56,184 bases of DNA from positions 1 through 56,184 of the forward strand of contig NZ_BDBR01000059.1 in NCBI RefSeq assembly GCF_001613085.1, read 5' to 3'. The notes under the pieces are model-generated. The model saw only the letters and a program-made list of their open reading frames with translations, was not told where the DNA came from and ran no database searches. Positions within the stretch are counted from its first letter, which is position 1; each line of letters begins with the position of its first letter. Origin of the DNA: Nocardia salmonicida NBRC 13393. Its GTDB lineage: Bacteria; Actinomycetota; Actinomycetes; Mycobacteriales; Mycobacteriaceae. Positions 16,608-25,511 of the stretch are shown piece after piece. The position numbers and the translations under genes were made by a program.

Positions 16608-17156
16608 ATGACCGACACCGCTACCCGCATCACCCCTACCGCCACCACCGACGAGACCACTGCCGCAGGTATCGGCCTGCTGGTGCTGCGCGTCGGCTTC
16701 GGTGGTCTGATGGCCGCCTACGGAACCCAGAAGCTGTTCGGTTGGTTCAACGGCCCCGGCTGGCGCGCCAATGCCGACGGCTTCACCGCCATGGGCTACA
16801 ACCCCGGCGAAATCTTCGGCACACTGGCCGGGCTCACCGAACTGGTCGGCGGCCTGCTGCTGGTGTTCGGGCTGTTCACGCCGCTGGCCGCCGCCGTAGT
16901 GCTCGGGACGATGATCAACGCCATCAACGTGCTGTGGAGCGGCGGGCTCTTCCCGTCGGATCCGTCGGTGCCGGGGTTCACGACGCCGCTGCTGTTCGCG
17001 CTGGTCGCCGCGGCTTTGGCGTTCACCGGACCGGGGCGCTTCTCGCTCGATGCGGGCCGACCATGGCAGCGTCAGGGCGTGGTGTGGGGTGGTGGGGCCG
17101 TCGCGGTGGCCGTGGTGGCCGCGGTGGTGACGTTGATCTTGAAGGCTGTGCTCTGA
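16608..17156 (+). CDS. DoxX-family membrane protein
   Basis: 182 aa from ATG 16608, which has GAGGAAACG just upstream; an earlier ATG at 16581 lacks a ribosome site. Seen: polar Thr-rich N terminus, then four hydrophobic segments with the DoxX core GLLVLRVGFGGLMAAYGTQK, GLTELVGGLLLVFGLFTPLA and LVAAALAFTGPGRFSLD. In mycobacteria DoxX partners a superoxide dismutase and SseA in a membrane oxidoreductase complex; neither partner is nearby. Molecular function here is unknown. Confidence 0.88.
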   Translation: MTDTATRITPTATTDETTAAGIGLLVLRVGFGGLMAAYGTQKLFGWFNGPGWRANADGFTAMGYNPGEIFGTLAGLTELVGGLLLVFGLFTPLAAAVVLGTMINAINVLWSGGLFPSDPSVPGFTTPLLFALVAAALAFTGPGRFSLDAGRPWQRQGVVWGGGAVAVAVVAAVVTLILKAVL

Positions 17157-17372
17157 TCTGACACAGCTGTGTGTATCGCGAGGGCGGCGTGGTGACCGGG
17201 ATCCGGTTGCCTCGCCGCCTCTTTCGTGGTGTGGCGAGCCGATTCGTCATCGGGCGTACGTCCGTGGTTCCACGGAGCACGCGCGGGGAGTCGGTGGCAA
17301 CCATTAACCTCGTGGCGGCGCCTGTTCTCAGCGGCGCCACGCATTGTCCGCGGATGGAAGAGGAGAGCTGCG

Positions 17373-18182
17373 ATGAAGGCTTACGACCTGGGTTTCGGGG
17401 ACTCGGCGGACAAATTGGCCGAGACGCCCGACGGTGAGCCGCTGACGCTGGACGCGCCGGTGCGCTCCGGCTGGATCGGCAGCGAAGGACCGGCCATCGA
17501 TCCGGCCACCTGGCCGCGCGGACCCGTCACCGGCCTGCCGATGATGCACGCGCTCACCCTGCGGCTGCCCACCGATTTCCAGCGCCGCGGCCCCGGGTTC
17601 CCCGCCATCGCGCTCTTCCAGGGCGAGGGCCAGTTCGCCGGTACCGACGCGGTCGAGGCGGACGCGGCATCGGATGACCCCCTCGCGCGCGACCTGGTCG
17701 CCACCCGCCCGCACCCGAAGTCGCAGATCATGCACGACGAGATCGGCGGCGCTTTCGCGTTGATCTGGCTCACCGAGAAGGAATTCGCCGGCGGCCCCGT
17801 GGCCCCGCCCGCCGACGTTCGCCTGCCCGGATCTCCGAGCGCGAGCGATGAGGGCTGTAATGCCTGGGACGATGTGCATCCCACCGTCGGTGTCTGGCTC
17901 GCCGAGCGCACCGCCGACCCCAACGTCGGCATCCCCCCGGTCGAATACGAGCCGAACACGAAGTACCAGGACCCGCTCACCGAGGACTCCGGCTGGACCG
18001 CGTGGGCCGAGCCGCTTTTCGGCCGCTCGCACCTCGGCGGCACCGCCTTCCCCGTCCAGGCTCTGCCCGAGGGGTTGACCCCGTACTACCTGGAAATCGA
18101 GGAGATCTCCGGCATGAACCTCGGCGGCGGCAACGCCCAACTCGACCTGGAGTCGGGCGTTTTCGATTGGTCCTGCGGATAG
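17373..18182 (+). CDS. Conserved protein of unknown function (possibly DUF1963/YwqG-like)
   Basis: 269 aa from ATG 17373, preceded by AGAGGAGAGCTGCG. I do not recognise it firmly. Seen: no signal peptide or membrane segment, acidic, many Gly/Pro turns; C-terminal part HLGGTAFPVQ...YYLEIEEI...GGGNAQLDLESGVFDW recalls the end of DUF1963 (YwqG-like) proteins, where a Gly-rich strand precedes a terminal aromatic strand. Converges with the GT87 gene, one base between stop codons. A cytoplasmic location is inferred. Confidence 0.7.
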   Translation: MKAYDLGFGDSADKLAETPDGEPLTLDAPVRSGWIGSEGPAIDPATWPRGPVTGLPMMHALTLRLPTDFQRRGPGFPAIALFQGEGQFAGTDAVEADAASDDPLARDLVATRPHPKSQIMHDEIGGAFALIWLTEKEFAGGPVAPPADVRLPGSPSASDEGCNAWDDVHPTVGVWLAERTADPNVGIPPVEYEPNTKYQDPLTEDSGWTAWAEPLFGRSHLGGTAFPVQALPEGLTPYYLEIEEISGMNLGGGNAQLDLESGVFDWSCG

Positions 18183-18183
18183 C

Positions 18184-19506
18184 TCAGTTCATCATCGCCG
18201 GACGGTCGTCGTCGGGGTGTGGGGCGGCGACGGTCCGGGTTTCGGGTGAAATTCGTTCGGGGGCAGAGATATCGATGATCGGCTCGATGGGAGCGGGCGG
18301 TAGTGTGCGCGAACGAATGTGCACGGCGATGCCCGCCAGGGTGATCAGATAGATGATCACGTAGACGTTCATCAGCACCTGGGACAGCGGCCACCACGGC
18401 GGTAGCAGGAAGGTGCCGACGCTGACCCAGGTGGGGGTATAGGTGTAGTTCCAGGCGGCGATGGCCAGGTAGAGGCCGCCCGCGGCGAGCCACCACGGTG
18501 TGCGGGTTTGGGCGCGATGGATCAGGTAGACCAGCAGCGGGACGAACCAGACCCAGTGGTGGCCCCAGGAATACGGGGAGATCGCGCAGGCGGTGAGGCC
18601 GCCGAGGGTGACCGCGAGCAGGGGTTCGTCGCGCCGGACCAGCACGGCCGAGAGCCACAGGGCCGCCAGCGCGATCGGTATCGCGATCATCAGCCACAAC
18701 CACACCGGTGCGGGGCCGTGCGTGAGGTGGGCGATGGCGCCGCGCAGGGATTGGTTGGCCGGGTGGACGTCGGGGGCGATGCGGCCGGAATGGAAGAACG
18801 TCGAGGTCCAGTACTGATAGGAGTCCCTCGGCAGTACCAGCGCGGTCAGGCCGATCGACGCGACGAAGGTGAGGGCGCCGGTCGCGGCTGCGCGCCACCG
18901 CCGTTGGGCGAGGTACTGCGCGATGAAGTACAGCGGAGTCAGCTTGATGCCCGCGGCGATGCCGACGCCGATGCCGCGCAGCTTGCTGTTCTCGGCGCGG
19001 GAGAAGTCCCACAGCACCAGCAGCATCAGCACCAGATTGATCTGCCCGTAGTAGAGCGTGGTGCGCACCGGTTCGGCGAACGTGCAGGCCAGGGTGAGCA
19101 GTGCGCTGACAGCGGCCAGCCCGGGGGTGACGCGGTAGCCGAGCATCCGGAAGCTCTGCAGCGCAACCGCGAACAGCACCAGCAGGTTGAGCACCATCCA
19201 GGTGGTGGTGACGTGTGCCCACGGAACCAGCAACAGCGGCAGGAACACCAGAGCCGAGAACGGTGTGTAGGTGTAGAGCAGGCCGTAGTGCGTCGGGTCG
19301 ATGTAGAGCGCCCGGTCGTGCATCACGCGCCAGCCGCCGTCGCGGTAGATGTGCACGTCGAGACCACCGACGAGAATGCCGCCGCTGTCCATCCACGGAT
19401 CCATGGTCGTGAACAGCAGTGTCACGCCGAAGGCAGCGGTACCGAGTAGCAGAAGAAGCGTCAGGGTCGTGCGCGGCAGTGCCACGCCTCGAGATCTCTC
19501 CGCCAC
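18184..19506 (-). CDS. GT87-family polyprenol-phosphate mannosyltransferase (DUF2029)
   Basis: 440 aa, GTG start. GT-C fold membrane enzyme family that uses polyprenyl-phosphate-mannose on the outer face to make alpha-1,2-mannosyl links in phosphatidylinositol mannosides or lipomannan (PimE, Rv2181). Seen: about 10-11 hydrophobic segments, the catalytic-loop Asp in GGLDVHIYRDGG after the first segment, YTYTPFSALVFLPL, LYYGQINLVLMLLVLWDF and GIKLTPLYFIAQYLAQRRW, all characteristic. The C-terminal tail is cytosolic and polar. Which acceptor it uses cannot be decided. A GTG seven codons inside is an alternative start. Confidence 0.88.
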   Translation of the reverse strand: MAERSRGVALPRTTLTLLLLLGTAAFGVTLLFTTMDPWMDSGGILVGGLDVHIYRDGGWRVMHDRALYIDPTHYGLLYTYTPFSALVFLPLLLVPWAHVTTTWMVLNLLVLFAVALQSFRMLGYRVTPGLAAVSALLTLACTFAEPVRTTLYYGQINLVLMLLVLWDFSRAENSKLRGIGVGIAAGIKLTPLYFIAQYLAQRRWRAAATGALTFVASIGLTALVLPRDSYQYWTSTFFHSGRIAPDVHPANQSLRGAIAHLTHGPAPVWLWLMIAIPIALAALWLSAVLVRRDEPLLAVTLGGLTACAISPYSWGHHWVWFVPLLVYLIHRAQTRTPWWLAAGGLYLAIAAWNYTYTPTWVSVGTFLLPPWWPLSQVLMNVYVIIYLITLAGIAVHIRSRTLPPAPIEPIIDISAPERISPETRTVAAPHPDDDRPAMMN

Positions 19507-19634
19507 GGCCGTGCTACCGGCCGGCCCACATCGTATGCACGACTAAGAACCTACCGCGCCGGGTGAACGATGTTCGGCGGCGGACCGACTTCGGTAGGAA
19601 AACGACATGAAAGCGGGTACAGCTGGCGGCGAAC

Positions 19635-19656
19635 CGTTCTCGGCTATCCGAGAACG
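19635..19656 (-). terminator. Hairpin after the methyltransferase gene
   Basis: CGTTCTCGG-CTAT-CCGAGAACG, a perfect 9-bp stem, 30 bases beyond the stop of the minus-strand methyltransferase gene. No T-run; it may be a weak terminator or an operator for the downstream mannosyltransferase. The remaining bases of 19507-19685 show no gene. Confidence 0.45.
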
Positions 19657-19685
19657 ACTGCGCGACGTTGCGTGTGCGCGCCCCA

Positions 19686-20390
19686 TCAGGCGGCTGGACG
19701 CAATGTCAGCATGGTGTCGGCGCCGTGATGGAACTCATACTCGGTCTTCTGCAGGGCGGTGGTGACGCCTTTGTCGTGGAGTTCGGCGCGTAGGTGATCG
19801 ATCAGGTCGTCGAGCGGGGCGCCGGTGTAGTCGAGCAGCGGGTAGACCCGGGCTTCGGTGGTGGCGACGCGGGCCAATTCGAGCAGGGCGGCCAGGTGGA
19901 AATCGGCGTCGAGTCGGTCGGCGTAGCTGAACAGCAGGTGCGAGCTCAGGGCCAGGTCGAAAGCGTCGTCGGGGCAGGGGAGCGAGGGTAAGGAACCGGC
20001 CAGGTAGCGGTGGGGTGCGGCGCGCACGTCGTCGGCGAAGCGGGCGGCGGCGCCGCGGCGAATCGCGGCGTGCTCGGCGGTGGAGCCGTACCAGTCCCAG
20101 CGATAGCGGTCGGCGTGGGAGTGCGCCCAGGCCACCGCGCGTTCGGTTTCGGGGGTCGCGCGGGCGGCCAGTTCGAGCGGTGGTGTGGCGTAGATGGGAT
20201 CGATCGCGGTGACTTCGGCGCCCAGTGCGCTCGCCTCGGCGGCGAAACTGGCTGCGCCACCGGGACAATCGAGGACGCGGCGACCGGAGAGATCATCGTC
20301 GGAGAGATGGAACATCGCGCGGTACTCGGCCAAAGATCGTGCGCTGACCAGAAATTCGCCGAGTACCTCGCCATCGGCGTGGTGCATCAT
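19686..20390 (-). CDS. SAM-dependent methyltransferase
   Basis: 234 aa from ATG 20390 (in-frame GTGs at 20393 and 20396 are alternatives; GTGAGA lies about 10 bases ahead of the ATG). Class I methyltransferase fold: motif I VLDCPGGAASFAAEASALGA (about residues 39-58) with AIDP ending the next strand, and DDAFDLALSSHLLF as motif IV. The substrate is unknown. Small soluble protein, downstream of dinG on the same strand by about 95 bases, perhaps a late member of that transcription unit. Confidence 0.85.
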   Translation of the reverse strand: MMHHADGEVLGEFLVSARSLAEYRAMFHLSDDDLSGRRVLDCPGGAASFAAEASALGAEVTAIDPIYATPPLELAARATPETERAVAWAHSHADRYRWDWYGSTAEHAAIRRGAAARFADDVRAAPHRYLAGSLPSLPCPDDAFDLALSSHLLFSYADRLDADFHLAALLELARVATTEARVYPLLDYTGAPLDDLIDHLRAELHDKGVTTALQKTEYEFHHGADTMLTLRPAA

Positions 20391-20484
20391 CACCACACGT
20401 TCTCACGAGTTGCGTTCGCACGCTCGCTGATTCACGAGTGTGGTCACGGCGCTTGCAAGACTCGACTTGCGAGTGTCGGGCAGG

Positions 20485-22530
20485 TCAGGCCGTATCGGTG
20501 AGCCGACGCAGTGCTTTCGCGACCACCTCGGGGTCGCTGGTCTCCCAGTACGGCGGCAGTGAAGCGCGCAGGTAACTGCCGTAGCGCGCGGTGGCCAGAC
20601 GGGAATCGAGGATCGCGACCACGCCGCGGTCGTCGACGCTGCGCAGCAACCTGCCGGTGCCCTGGGCCAGCAGCAGCGCGGCGTGATTGGCGGCCACGGT
20701 CATGAAACCGTTGCCGCCGCGCGACTCCACCGCCCGCTGACGTGCGGTGAGCAGCGGATCGTCGGGTCGGGGGAACGGAATGCGGTCCAGGATAACGAGA
20801 CTCAGCGACGGACCCGGCACGTCGACGCCCTGCCACAGGGTGAGGGTGCCGAACAGTGAGGTGGCCGGGTCGTCGGCGAATTTGCGCACAAGCGCGCCCA
20901 TCGAATCGTCGCCCTGGCACAGCACGGGGGTGTCGAGCCGTTCGCGCAGCGCCTCGGTGGCGGCCTTGGCGGCGCGCATCGAGGAGAACAGGCCGAGCGT
21001 GCGACCACCGGCGGCGGTGATGAGCTGTTCGATCTCGTCGAGATAGGCGGGCGAGAGGCCGTCGCGGCCCGGCGCGGGCAGATGCTTGGCGACGTAGAGG
21101 ATGCCGGACTTGGCGTGGTCGAACGGGGACCCGACATCGAGGGCGTTCCAGCGCACCGATTCCAGGTCGGCGGGTGCGGTGGCGCCGTTGGCCATCGCCG
21201 GATCGACCTTGCCGCCCGATTGCGACGGCAGACCCCAGGTGATCGCGAGCCCGTCGAACGAACCGCCGATCTGCAGGGTGGCCGAGGTGAGCACGACCGT
21301 CGCGGTGCCGAACAGTCTGCTGCGCAGGAGTCCGCCGACCGAGAGCGGCGCCATCCGCAAGGTACGGCGGGCGACGCCGCGCATCTCGTCGGCCGACAAC
21401 CAGATCACATCGCGGCGGGCGGCGGGATCGGCCTCCTCGAAGGCAGTGAGGGCGCGGACCGCGGCGTCGTGCACGTCGTCGATGGCGGCCACGGCCATGG
21501 TGCGGGCGGCGGCGTTGTCGGGGTCGTCCTGGGTTTTGACGGTGCCCTGCGGTGCGATGGCGGTGCGCGCGTTCCAGGCGGAATCGCGGACCAGGGCCAG
21601 GACCGGGGCGATGCCGTCGGGCATCTGGTCCCAGCGGCCGGGCGGGAGATCCTCGAGGGCCTGGTGGAAGGCCTCCGCGGCCCCCTCCAAGCGATCTACC
21701 TCGCGTTCGTCGATCAGTTTGGTGCAGCGGCGGGCGGCGGCGCTGATCGCGGTGGCCGCCAGTTCGGCGGTGGCCACGCCGGTGACGCGGTCGACCAGTT
21801 CGTGCGCCTCGTCGATCACCACCACGTCGTGTTCGGGCAGGATCTGGATGCCGCTGATGGCGTCGATAGCCAGCAGCGCGTGGTTGGTCACCACCACGTC
21901 GGCCTGGGCCGATTCCGTGCGGGCCTTCTCGGCGAAGCAGTCCTGGCCGAACTGGCAGCGGGATTTGCCGAGGCATTCGCGCGAGCCGACGCTCACCTGC
22001 CGCCAGGCGCGGTCGGTGACGCCGGGGGCGAGTTCGTCGCGGTCGCCGGTTTCGGTGTCGGAGGCCCATTCGTTGAGGCGCTGGACCTCGCGGCCGAGGC
22101 GGGAGATGGCGAAGGCGTCGAACAGCTCGGCCTCGCCGCCGGTGTCCTCCGGGATCACGCTGTTGATCTTGTTCAGGCAGAGATAGTTGTTGCGGCCCTT
22201 GAGGATCGCGAACTTGGGTGCTCGGCCCAATGGTTTGGTCAGCGCCTCGGCCAGGCGCGGCAGGTCGCGGTCGACGAGCTGGCGTTGCAGCGCGATCGTC
22301 GCAGTGGAGACCACCACGGTGCGGCCGGTGCGGACCGCGTGGCGCAGGCTCGGGATGAGGTAGGCCAGCGATTTACCGGTGCCGGTGCCCGCCTGGACCG
22401 CCAGGTGTTCCTTGGTGTCGATCGCATGATCGACGGCGGTGGCCATGGTGGTCTGCCCGGAGCGTTCCTTGCCGCCGAGGGCGTGCACGGCGGTGACGAG
22501 CAGGTCGGCGACGGCAGGAAGTTCGGGCAC
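20485..22530 (-). CDS. dinG: DinG-type Fe-S DNA helicase (XPD-like)
   Basis: 681 aa, ATG start. 5'-3' superfamily 2 helicase that unwinds D-loops, R-loops or G-quadruplexes. Seen: Walker A AGTGTGKS (Lys53), four cysteines for a [4Fe-4S] cluster (YLCLNK near 116; ECLGKSRCQFGQDCF near 185-198), DEAH box VVIDEAHEL, and C-terminal motifs TLWQGVDVPG and GTGRLLRS. Corresponds to Rv1329c. It is last in a minus-strand run pncB-pncA-DUF4375-dinG with gaps of 78, 11 and 55 bases. Confidence 0.95.
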   Translation of the reverse strand: MPELPAVADLLVTAVHALGGKERSGQTTMATAVDHAIDTKEHLAVQAGTGTGKSLAYLIPSLRHAVRTGRTVVVSTATIALQRQLVDRDLPRLAEALTKPLGRAPKFAILKGRNNYLCLNKINSVIPEDTGGEAELFDAFAISRLGREVQRLNEWASDTETGDRDELAPGVTDRAWRQVSVGSRECLGKSRCQFGQDCFAEKARTESAQADVVVTNHALLAIDAISGIQILPEHDVVVIDEAHELVDRVTGVATAELAATAISAAARRCTKLIDEREVDRLEGAAEAFHQALEDLPPGRWDQMPDGIAPVLALVRDSAWNARTAIAPQGTVKTQDDPDNAAARTMAVAAIDDVHDAAVRALTAFEEADPAARRDVIWLSADEMRGVARRTLRMAPLSVGGLLRSRLFGTATVVLTSATLQIGGSFDGLAITWGLPSQSGGKVDPAMANGATAPADLESVRWNALDVGSPFDHAKSGILYVAKHLPAPGRDGLSPAYLDEIEQLITAAGGRTLGLFSSMRAAKAATEALRERLDTPVLCQGDDSMGALVRKFADDPATSLFGTLTLWQGVDVPGPSLSLVILDRIPFPRPDDPLLTARQRAVESRGGNGFMTVAANHAALLLAQGTGRLLRSVDDRGVVAILDSRLATARYGSYLRASLPPYWETSDPEVVAKALRRLTDTA

Positions 22531-22585
22531 GCTGGCAGCTTATCCGTCGGGTCGGACAGGTTTGCCCGAGCTGCGGCGAGCCCGC

Positions 22586-23122
22586 TCAGGACTCGCGGAC
22601 GAAGTCGTCGATGTGGTCGCGGACGTAGTCCATGACGCGCTGTTCGAAGTCCTGGGGTTCGTTGATGTCGTAGATCTCGTCGGGGTCCTCGGCGCGGTCC
22701 CCGGTGGGGCGGCGGATCTGGTCGGGGGTGGCGAGGGTCTGGTGTTCGTCTTCCCAGAAGCGGTCGAGGTCGTCGTTCGGGGAGCTGAGGGAGGCGTCGC
22801 GGGCGGCGATGATGGCCGCGGCGGCCAGTTGGGGCATGCCCGCTGCTCGCAAACCCCTTGTTGCCCAAGGGAGTTCACTGCGGCGGGTTTTCAGGTAGCC
22901 CGAGAATCCGGCGTCGAGGACGCTGGTGTGCAGGCTCGACAGGGCCAGTAGATGTGAGAAGGCCGGGGGGAGCTTGCCGAACGCGCCGATGCCGAGGAGT
23001 TGGAGATCGTCGGTGGCCGGGTTCGACCAGAAGACGGTGTCGGCGGCGTCGTGGATGCTGTCGGTCTCGGCGAGTGCCTTCGTCAGGGCGGATCGGGTGT
23101 GCGCCGGGAATCGATAGTCCAT
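22586..23122 (-). CDS. DUF4375 (DMP19)-like protein
   Basis: 178 aa from ATG 23122. Weakly recognised. Seen: helical, acidic protein; the stretch LSSLHTSVLDAGFSGYLKTR followed by AAGMPQLAAAAIIAARDA resembles the core of DUF4375/DMP19 proteins, one of which (Neisseria DMP19) is a DNA mimic. The C terminus is strongly acidic (DIDDFVRES preceded by many Asp/Glu), compatible with mimicry, but this is inference. Sits 11 bases after pncA and 55 before dinG on the same strand, so probably in one operon. Confidence 0.65.
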   Translation of the reverse strand: MDYRFPAHTRSALTKALAETDSIHDAADTVFWSNPATDDLQLLGIGAFGKLPPAFSHLLALSSLHTSVLDAGFSGYLKTRRSELPWATRGLRAAGMPQLAAAAIIAARDASLSSPNDDLDRFWEDEHQTLATPDQIRRPTGDRAEDPDEIYDINEPQDFEQRVMDYVRDHIDDFVRES

Positions 23123-23133
23123 GCGGCAAGTAT

Positions 23134-23688
23134 TCAGGGGCGCAGGCGCACGCCCGCATCGCGGAGGGTGGCCAGGGCGGATTCGGTCGTGTCGGGGGCG
23201 ACGCCCGCGGTGAGGTCGAGCAGCACGGTGGTGTCGAATCCGGCGTCGGCGGCGTCCACCGCGGTGGCTCGGACGCAGTGGTCGGTGGCTATGCCGACCA
23301 CGTCGACGGCGTCGATATTGTGGGCGCGCAGCCAATCCGTGAGGGAGGTGCCGTCCGCTGCCGCGCCTTCGAATCCGGAGTAGGCGGCGGTGTATTCGCC
23401 CTTGGAGAAGGTTTCCTGGATGGGCGACGTGTCGAGCGCCGGGTGGAAATCGGCGCCGGGGGTGCCCACTCGGCAGTGGGGTGGCCACGAGTCGACGTAG
23501 TCGGGCTCGGTGGAGAAATGGGGGCCGGGATCGATGTGCCAGTCGCGGGTGGCTACGACCGCGTCGTACTGCTCACTTGCGACGAAGTCGGTGATCGCGG
23601 CGGCTACCGCCGCACCACCCGCTACCGCGAGCGAGCCGCCCTCGCAGAAGTCGTTCTGTACATCCACGATTATCAGGCCGCGTGCCAT
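23134..23688 (-). CDS. pncA: Nicotinamidase / pyrazinamidase
   Basis: 184 aa from ATG 23688, with GGAGGATGAC just upstream. Hydrolyses nicotinamide to nicotinate in the NAD salvage path; the M. tuberculosis enzyme activates pyrazinamide. All key residues are in place and with the same numbering spacing: catalytic Asp9 (IIVDVQNDF), Lys96 (FSKGEY) and Cys138 (TDHCVRA); metal ligands Asp49, His51 and His57 (TRDWHIDPGPHF) and His71. It directly follows pncB, the next enzyme of the path, whereas in M. tuberculosis pncA lies elsewhere. Confidence 0.96.
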   Translation of the reverse strand: MARGLIIVDVQNDFCEGGSLAVAGGAAVAAAITDFVASEQYDAVVATRDWHIDPGPHFSTEPDYVDSWPPHCRVGTPGADFHPALDTSPIQETFSKGEYTAAYSGFEGAAADGTSLTDWLRAHNIDAVDVVGIATDHCVRATAVDAADAGFDTTVLLDLTAGVAPDTTESALATLRDAGVRLRP

Positions 23689-23766
23689 GTCATCCTCCAC
23701 CTTGTCGACGCGCACCATTCTCCGCCGCGGATGGCGCGGCGGCCACCCTGTCCGAAGGCCGCGCGC

Positions 23767-25080
23767 TCAGCCCAGGAAAGTCGTCGGCACGGCGGGCTCG
23801 CCCGCGGAGAGTTTCAGTCCTTCCCATGGCAGGCTCACCAATCCGCGCGCGACAAGATCGCGACTTTGCGCCAGGGTGGCGACGCCGTCGACGACCTCGC
23901 CGTCGCGAACCAGCGGAATCTGCAACTCCCGCACCTGGAAACCGTTGGTAGCCGGTGCTTCTCCACCTTCGGGATAGACGATCTCCTCGACGATCGTGCC
24001 GGTGGCACGGGCCAATCGCACGGCCTTCTTGGTCCCGCCGCGCGACTGCTTGTGACTCGACCGTTTGGCGACCGGGATGCCGTCGACTTCGACCAGCTTG
24101 TAGACCATGCCCGCGGTCGGCGCGCCCGAACCGGTGACCACCGAGGTGCCGACGCCGTACACGTCGACCGGCTCGGCCCGCAGCGCCGCGATCGCGTACT
24201 CGTCGAGATCACCGGACACCACGATGCGCGTGCCGGTGGCGCCGAGTTCGTCGAGCTGGTCACGGACCTGTCTGGCCAACACGCCGAGGTCGCCGGAGTC
24301 GATGCGCACACCGCCCAGCTCGGGACCGGCCACCTCGATGGCCGTGGCGACGCCCCTGGTGATGTCGAAGGTGTCGACCAGCAGGGTGGTGCCGATGCCG
24401 AGCGTGTCGATCTGGCTGCGGAACGCCGCTGCCTCGTGTTCGCCGTCGGCGCCGCTGTGGAGCAGGGTGAACGCGTGGGCGCTGGTGCCCGCACCGGGCA
24501 CGCCGAAGCTGCGCACGGCCTCGAGGTTGGAGGTGGCGTCGAATCCGGCCAGGTAGGCGGCGCGCGAACTCGACGGCGCGGCGAGTTCGTGGGTGCGCCG
24601 CGATCCCATCTCGATCATCCGCCGACCGGCCGCGGCGCTCACCATGCGGGCGGCCGACGAGGCGATCGCGCTGTCGTGATTGAAGATCGACAGTGCGAGG
24701 GTCTCGAGCAGTACGCACTCGGCGAAACTGCCGCGCACGGTCAGGATCGGCGAACCGGGGAAATACAGCTCACCCTCGGCATAGCCGTCGATATCGCCGG
24801 TGAAGCGATATTCCCGCAACCAGTCGACGGTGGCGGGGTCGAGGAACTTCGCGACCACGGCGAGCTCGTCGGCGCCGAAATGGAAATGGGTCAGCGCGTC
24901 GAGCAGGCGGCCGGTACCGGCGACGACGCCGTAGCGGCGCCCGTGCGGCAACCGCCGGGCGAACACCTCGAAGGTGCACTGTCTACGGGCCGAACCGTCG
25001 GCCAGCGCCGCGGCCAGCATGGTCAGCTCGTACTGGTCGGTCAGCAGCGCGGTGCTGGCGAACTCGTCACGGATCTGCAC
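23767..25080 (-). CDS. pncB: Nicotinate phosphoribosyltransferase
   Basis: 437 aa from a GTG at 25080, the only start that leaves the family N terminus (ALLTDQYELTMLAAAL) near the front; a longer reading to 25305 would run over the divergent clpS gene. Converts nicotinate and PRPP, with ATP, to nicotinate mononucleotide. Seen: CTFEVFARRLPHGRRYGVV, GVRIDSGDLGVLARQ, ERAEPVDVYGVGT-type loop (PVDVYGVGTSVV) and KLVEVDGIPVAKRS. Corresponds to Rv1330c. Upstream gene of the pncB-pncA salvage pair; divergent from clpS, 61 bases apart. Confidence 0.95.
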   Translation of the reverse strand: MQIRDEFASTALLTDQYELTMLAAALADGSARRQCTFEVFARRLPHGRRYGVVAGTGRLLDALTHFHFGADELAVVAKFLDPATVDWLREYRFTGDIDGYAEGELYFPGSPILTVRGSFAECVLLETLALSIFNHDSAIASSAARMVSAAAGRRMIEMGSRRTHELAAPSSSRAAYLAGFDATSNLEAVRSFGVPGAGTSAHAFTLLHSGADGEHEAAAFRSQIDTLGIGTTLLVDTFDITRGVATAIEVAGPELGGVRIDSGDLGVLARQVRDQLDELGATGTRIVVSGDLDEYAIAALRAEPVDVYGVGTSVVTGSGAPTAGMVYKLVEVDGIPVAKRSSHKQSRGGTKKAVRLARATGTIVEEIVYPEGGEAPATNGFQVRELQIPLVRDGEVVDGVATLAQSRDLVARGLVSLPWEGLKLSAGEPAVPTTFLG

Positions 25081-25141
25081 ACCAGAAACTCTAGTCACCG
25101 CGGGTGTTGTTTCCTGTGGGCCTCGTCGTACCCTGGTTTTC

Positions 25142-25489
25142 ATGGCCGTGTGCAATACCGTTCGGGCCGGCGCCGTCACCGACGCTGTGAACGCCGCACT
25201 GCCGGCACCGCAGGCGACGCCGGAGACTACGGAATACACCGAGATCCTGGAGGCCGAGGACAGGCCCTGGGTCACCGTCGTCTGGGACGATCCGGTGAAC
25301 CTCATGCACTACGTCACCTACATCTTCCAGAAGCTGTTCGGCTACAGCAAAGCCAAGGCGACCGAGTTGATGATGCAGGTGCACAACGAGGGCAAGGCGG
25401 TGGTGTCCTCGGGTTCGCGCGACAAGATGGAGCAGGACGTGCGTCGATTGCACGCCGCGGGGCTCTGGGCAACCATGCAGCGCGACTGA
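25142..25489 (+). CDS. clpS: ATP-dependent Clp protease adaptor ClpS
   Basis: 115 aa, ATG start. Delivers N-degron proteins to ClpC1P1P2. Seen: extended N terminus of about 45 residues, then the compact ClpS core PWVTVVWDDPVNLMHYVTYI, FQKLFGYSKAKATELMMQVH and GKAVVSSGSRDKMEQDV. The DDPVN and MMQVHNEG stretches form the degron pocket. Corresponds to Rv1331. First gene of a long plus-strand run; 22 bases before the DUF2017 gene. Confidence 0.95.
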   Translation: MAVCNTVRAGAVTDAVNAALPAPQATPETTEYTEILEAEDRPWVTVVWDDPVNLMHYVTYIFQKLFGYSKAKATELMMQVHNEGKAVVSSGSRDKMEQDVRRLHAAGLWATMQRD

Positions 25490-25511
25490 CGACCTGAGTA
25501 ACCTGGGCCCT

